DNA from: URNF01 sp045638005
GTDB taxonomy: Bacteria > Bacillota > Clostridia > Oscillospirales > Acutalibacteraceae
Reading direction: 5' to 3'
DNA length: 16,950 bases
Assembly: GCA_045638005.1 (NCBI GenBank)
Contig: JAZUAN010000010.1
Span: forward strand, 1 to 16,950
The notes below the pieces were generated by a model. That model was not told the origin of the DNA and made no database searches. It worked only from the letters and a program-made list of their open reading frames with translations. This document shows positions 14,329 to 16,950 of the stretch, piece after piece. How positions within the stretch are numbered: position 1 is the stretch's first letter; the number at the start of each line of letters is the position of its first letter. A program made the translations under genes and the position numbers.

Positions 14329-14357
14329 TTGCGTTTTTCGGTCAAAAAGAGTATAAT
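14329..14357 (+). promoter_or_regulatory. Promoter of the M23 peptidase gene
   Basis: TTGCGT (14329-14334), 17-base spacer, TATAAT (14352-14357). A 7-bp inverted repeat CAACCGT/ACGGTTG flanks it at 14302-14308 and 14366-14372, which may be chance. The leader is about 45 bases. Confidence 0.7.
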
Positions 14358-14410
14358 GAGCTGTAACGGTTGTAAAACCTACCCCGCATTCATCAGAAAG
14401 GAGGCAATGT

Positions 14411-16168
14411 ATGCTGAAAGAAAAAAAGCCTGAAAGCACAAGCGAACAGCTTAAAGAAAAGCTGCAAGTATGGCTCCAAAACACCCGCGCGGCGCTGATT
14501 CGTTTCGGCCATGCCGTATATTTATTTGAATATGCGCTCGGTATGTATACATTGACCGCCTTACATCGCGGCTTCCGCTATTTGCGGAAGGAGTTGCGAC
14601 CCATGTTTGGTTGGCTCGAACACTTTGTGTTCCAGAAAGTAATTGCCTATCTCATCACGCTTTTCAAAAAGTTCGTCGGCGTGCGGCATATCGTCAAACA
14701 GGAATTTTCGCGCGAGCGTACCCCCTTTAAAACGGCGCCGTTTCGCGCTGTGGGGGATTGGTTCTCCTGCATTGTCGGTGTTTCCAGACGATACCCCGCC
14801 GTTTTGGGCAGGGTGCTGCGGGTGCTGTGTCCCCTTGCTGCGTGCGGATTGCTTATATTCACCATTCAGTATTGGAGTTCCGCCACCTTTGGTATTCAGG
14901 TGGAATATGAAGGGGTGGATGTAGGCACCATTACCGACGAAACCACCTACCGCAATGCCGCCGACATGGCGCGCGCCCGCGTTTACAGCGAGGACGGCGA
15001 GTTCACCATCAGCGACACCCCGCGTATGCGCGTGACCCTCACCCGCGCGAATGCCATGCTGGACACCACCGCGCTTTGCGATGCGATCTTACGTACCAAA
15101 GGCGATGCGATCTCTGAAGGCAGCGGCCTGTATATAGACGGTAATTTTATCGGCTCCATGACCTCCCGCGCCGAAATGGATAAGGTGCTAAACGACATCA
15201 AGGGCGGTTATCTCCAAGGCGTCAAGAACGAACGCGCCGAGTTTATCCAAAACGTAGAAGTGTCCGACGGTCTTTTCTTATCCGAATCGGTGATGACCGC
15301 CGAACAGTTGAAAGCCAAGCTTACCGCGCAGGCGGTTGTCAAAAAAGAATATACTATCCAACCGGGCGATACGCTCAGCACCATTGCCCGCGATCTGGAT
15401 ATGACCACCACCCAGCTGCGTAATATGAACCCCTCGGTGAAAAACGATACCATCTACGCGGGTGACAAGATCACTGTACAGCGTCCGCAACCGTTCTTGC
15501 GGGTCAAGGTGGTACGCACCATTCAATATACCGAAAAAATCGACTATTCCATCGAAAAGGAATATGACGATTCCAAGCTTGTCACCTACGAAAAGGTGAA
15601 GGTCAAGGGCGAGGAAGGCAGTCAGAACGTCACCGCAGAGGTGACCTTCATAGACGGTGTGGAGGAAAGCCGCACCATTCTCTCCATTGACGTTACCAAG
15701 CAGCCTGTCTCGCAGGTCGTGATCGTCGGCACCAAGAAGGTGTACAATTCGGACGGCGGCTCGGTGACGGTTGGCGATGGCATCTCCACCGGCAACATGC
15801 TGTGGCCGGTGCCCATCTGTCACAACATGTCCCGCGGCTGGAGAAGCGGTCACTACGCTCTGGATATCTGTAACGGTCCCGTTTCGGTCAAAAATCAGCC
15901 GTTCGTGGCTGCCGACGGCGGCACCGTCATTTCCGCCGGTTGGAACACCGGTGGCTATGGTTATCTCGTACAGATCCAGCATGCCAACGGCTTACAGACC
16001 TGGTACGCGCACTGTAATTCGCTGTACGTGGTTACCGGTCAGAAGGTCACCAGAGGTCAGGTGCTCGGCAGGATCGGCTCTACCGGTTGGTCAACCGGTT
16101 ATCACCTGCACTTCGAGGTGCGCAAAAACGGCAGACGCGTCAACCCGCTCAATTATGTGAGCCCGTAA
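14411..16168 (+). CDS. Membrane-anchored LysM-G5-M23 metallopeptidase
   Basis: A 585-residue peptidoglycan endopeptidase. Residues 1-136 are a basic, helical part predicted to be cytoplasmic. A membrane segment lies at about 137-156. Residues 160-310 are an extracellular region of unknown fold. A LysM domain for wall binding spans about 312-357 (YTIQPGDTLSTIA), a G5 domain about 361-441, and the M23 domain about 463-583. Zinc ligands H481 and D485 (GHYALD), H567 in HLHFE and the catalytic H534 (WYAH) are all present, so it should be active. AAAGGAGG sits 6 bases before the ATG. The order LysM-G5-M23 is common in Clostridia and fits cell-wall cutting during growth or sporulation. It is monocistronic. 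The long N-terminal part is the unusual feature. Confidence 0.93.
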   Translation: MLKEKKPESTSEQLKEKLQVWLQNTRAALIRFGHAVYLFEYALGMYTLTALHRGFRYLRKELRPMFGWLEHFVFQKVIAYLITLFKKFVGVRHIVKQEFSRERTPFKTAPFRAVGDWFSCIVGVSRRYPAVLGRVLRVLCPLAACGLLIFTIQYWSSATFGIQVEYEGVDVGTITDETTYRNAADMARARVYSEDGEFTISDTPRMRVTLTRANAMLDTTALCDAILRTKGDAISEGSGLYIDGNFIGSMTSRAEMDKVLNDIKGGYLQGVKNERAEFIQNVEVSDGLFLSESVMTAEQLKAKLTAQAVVKKEYTIQPGDTLSTIARDLDMTTTQLRNMNPSVKNDTIYAGDKITVQRPQPFLRVKVVRTIQYTEKIDYSIEKEYDDSKLVTYEKVKVKGEEGSQNVTAEVTFIDGVEESRTILSIDVTKQPVSQVVIVGTKKVYNSDGGSVTVGDGISTGNMLWPVPICHNMSRGWRSGHYALDICNGPVSVKNQPFVAADGGTVISAGWNTGGYGYLVQIQHANGLQTWYAHCNSLYVVTGQKVTRGQVLGRIGSTGWSTGYHLHFEVRKNGRRVNPLNYVSP

Positions 16169-16183
16169 AATTCTATAAACATC

Positions 16184-16226
16184 AAATCCCCATAGAGTGT
16201 CTTACACTCTATGGGGATTTTGTTTG
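16184..16226 (+). terminator. Bidirectional terminator after the M23 gene
   Basis: A perfect 17-bp stem (AAATCCCCATAGAGTGT / ACACTCTATGGGGATTT) with a CTT loop at 16184-16220, followed by TGTTTG on plus. On the minus strand the stem ends in TTTGATGTTT, so it can also stop the convergent gene at 16267. Confidence 0.85.
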
Positions 16227-16266
16227 TGCGAACCACATGGTTTTGCGTAAAAACACAGATTTTTCG

Positions 16267-16539
16267 TTACATGAGCATAACATCCTCGCGCCCCTCGTAA
16301 AGACGCATTTGGGATATAAGATCCGCTTTCAACACAATATATGAAACACCTTTTTCCTCGCAACAGGCTCTCGCGCGCTCTATCGAACGTGCATGGCCGT
16401 CCCAAAAGATGCATACCACCTGCACGTCCCATTCCATCGGAAGTTCCTCGGTTTCGAAAATAATTTCTATATCTTTCGCTGCCAAGACTATATCTTTCCA
16501 CCTCTGCACATATCCACAGTATAGCACACCGATCTTCAT
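16267..16539 (-). CDS. Uncharacterised 90-residue protein, divergent from XRE gene
   Basis: A 90-residue, probably cytoplasmic protein that I do not recognise. GGAGGGG lies 4 bases before the ATG at 16539. It reads as alternating strands and helices: MKIGVLYCG (strand and glycine turn), a helix to KDI, EIIFETEEL, VQVVCIFWDGHA (hydrophobic strand then polar turn), a helix RSIERARACCEEKG, VSYIVLK, and a last helix. This suggests a small alpha/beta fold like DUF2325 or receiver-type proteins, but I cannot confirm either. Four cysteines are present. A promoter TTTACA-17-TACCAT lies upstream, and a perfect inverted repeat sits between it and the start. It shares a control region with the XRE gene, so the latter may regulate it. 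A longer frame in another register over this region is rejected. Confidence 0.65.
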   Translation of the reverse strand: MKIGVLYCGYVQRWKDIVLAAKDIEIIFETEELPMEWDVQVVCIFWDGHARSIERARACCEEKGVSYIVLKADLISQMRLYEGREDVMLM

Positions 16540-16548
16540 ATAACCCCT

Positions 16549-16576
16549 CCATATAGGCAATGTATCGCCTATATGG
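16549..16576. promoter_or_regulatory. Perfect 10-bp inverted repeat (putative operator 1)
   Basis: CCATATAGGC at 16549-16558 and GCCTATATGG at 16567-16576 with an 8-base gap. Its right arm overlaps the -10 of the minus-strand promoter, and the left arm touches the ribosome binding site of the 90-residue gene. It could be a repressor site, or an RNA hairpin that hides the ribosome binding site. Confidence 0.55.
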
Positions 16577-16601
16577 TATCACACGTTGCCGACTTTGTAA
16601 A
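16573..16601 (-). promoter_or_regulatory. Promoter of the 90-residue gene
   Basis: On the minus strand TTTACA (16596-16601), 17-base spacer, TACCAT (16573-16578). Its -35 lies on the same bases as the -35 of the opposite promoter, so the two would exclude each other. Confidence 0.5.
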
Positions 16602-16623
16602 TATATTTTGGATATCATATATA
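16595..16623 (+). promoter_or_regulatory. Possible promoter of the XRE gene
   Basis: TTGTAA (16595-16600), 17-base spacer, TATATA (16618-16623). The -10 is inside the second inverted repeat. The region is A/T rich, so a chance match is quite possible. Confidence 0.4.
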
Positions 16624-16631
16624 TATCCAAA
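16607..16631. promoter_or_regulatory. Perfect 9-bp inverted repeat (putative operator 2)
   Basis: TTTGGATAT at 16607-16615 and ATATCCAAA at 16623-16631 with a 7-base gap, just before the ribosome binding site of the XRE gene. It overlaps the likely -10, which fits autorepression. Its sequence differs from operator 1, so a single protein may not bind both. Confidence 0.5.
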
Positions 16632-16649
16632 GTGTAAGGAGTGGGTAGT

Positions 16650-16892
16650 ATGAATACTGTTACAGCAGTTAAAAATCGCATTTTGCAGCTGTGCGGCGAG
16701 CGGAACATCACCATAAACCGTTTGGCAACCATTTGCGGGTTGCCGCCCTCCTCCGTGAAAGCGATTTTATACGGTCGCAGCCAAAACCCGAAGCTGCTCA
16801 CTATTAAAATGATTTGCGACGGCTTGGAAATCACGCTTTCTGAATTTTTTGATACACCGGAATTCAACGCCTTAGAACAGGAAATACAATAA
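16650..16892 (+). CDS. Small XRE/Cro-type helix-turn-helix protein
   Basis: An 80-residue DNA-binding protein, almost entirely a Cro/CI-type helix-turn-helix domain: ITINRLATICGLPPSSVKAI (helices 2-3, about residues 24-43), then the NPKLLTIKMICDGLEITLSEFF segment typical of XRE proteins (about 49-70). There is no effector or protease domain, so it likely acts as a simple repressor. AAGGAG (16636-16641) is 8 bases before the ATG at 16650; an upstream GTG in frame is less likely because it overlaps that site. It is divergent from the 90-residue gene and shares its control region. Similar small regulators occur on chromosomes, prophages and conjugative elements, and nothing else here indicates a mobile element. 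Confidence 0.88.
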   Translation: MNTVTAVKNRILQLCGERNITINRLATICGLPPSSVKAILYGRSQNPKLLTIKMICDGLEITLSEFFDTPEFNALEQEIQ

Positions 16893-16927
16893 ATCGTTGA
16901 AGCCTACACACACAAACAAAAACGCCC

Positions 16928-16950
16928 GCTCTGCACATACCGTGCAGAGC
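16928..16950. terminator. Probable terminator hairpin cut by the window edge
   Basis: GCTCTGCAC / GTGCAGAGC (16928-16936 with 16942-16950) with a 5-base loop. The bases before it (AAAAACGCCC, 16918-16927) suggest the stem continues beyond the window into GGGCG and a T run. It would end the XRE transcript and perhaps one coming from the right. Confidence 0.6.

Noticed and set aside
15278..15982. A 234-residue minus-strand frame opposite the M23 gene
   Set aside because: Antisense to LysM, G5 and M23 domains that are clearly coding; no start signals.
16202..16867. A 221-residue minus-strand frame over the right end
   Set aside because: It runs through the divergent control region and across both better supported genes, has no ribosome binding site, and its composition (runs of Arg, Gly, Cys) looks like an out-of-frame shadow.

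Overview
The window looks like a stretch of chromosome from an anaerobic, Gram-positive, Clostridia-type bacterium, most likely Oscillospirales/Ruminococcaceae-like. This is an inference from strong AGGAGG-type ribosome binding sites, lipoprotein-anchored binding proteins, a LysM-G5-M23 wall hydrolase, the non-mevalonate enzyme IspF, a DUF951 gene in front of prfA, and a moderately GC-rich base composition. There is no sign of a prophage, integrase, transposase or CRISPR array. Most of the window is housekeeping or ordinary accessory sequence.

Layout, left to right. (1) 1-190: the promoter and leader of a ribosomal RNA operon that reads leftwards out of the window. The rRNA itself lies outside. 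(2) 244-702: a YfcE/MJ0936-type phosphodiesterase on the minus strand, divergent from a tightly packed plus-strand cassette of three small uncharacterised proteins (755-1630), closed by a strong hairpin that also serves the convergent gene. (3) 1679-4535, minus strand: an orphan family-5 solute-binding lipoprotein followed by a eukaryote-like NADP-dependent isocitrate dehydrogenase. Upstream lie a promoter, two degenerate copies of a ~55-bp GTAGGGGC repeat, and a LysR regulator (4798-5679) with its own promoter and terminator. (4) 5891-12821, minus strand: a compact nine-gene run, DUF951 - prfA - sua5 - coaE - lytic transglycosylase - M18 aminopeptidase - ispF - GNAT/LUD fusion - DUF1893. Many stops and starts overlap, and a terminator follows at 5849-5881. 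(5) 12998-14191, plus strand: an orphan BMP-family lipoprotein with its own promoter and terminator. (6) 14411-16168, plus strand: a membrane-anchored LysM/G5/M23 endopeptidase, also with its own promoter and terminator. (7) 16267-16892: a 90-residue unknown protein (minus) and a small XRE-type DNA-binding protein (plus), transcribed divergently from a 110-bp region with two perfect inverted repeats and apparently back-to-back promoters. A truncated terminator hairpin sits at the right edge.

How the genes work together: the long minus-strand operon mixes translation (release factor 1, the t6A enzyme Sua5), cofactor and isoprenoid synthesis (CoaE, IspF), wall turnover and peptide breakdown. 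Its tail is a less understood GNAT/LUD/DUF1893 module. The parts most worth a second look are the GNAT-LUD fusion, where a single-base change in a short A run would restore two separate genes; the three-small-protein cassette; and the XRE/90-residue divergent locus. I did not see a clearly new defence or mobile system.
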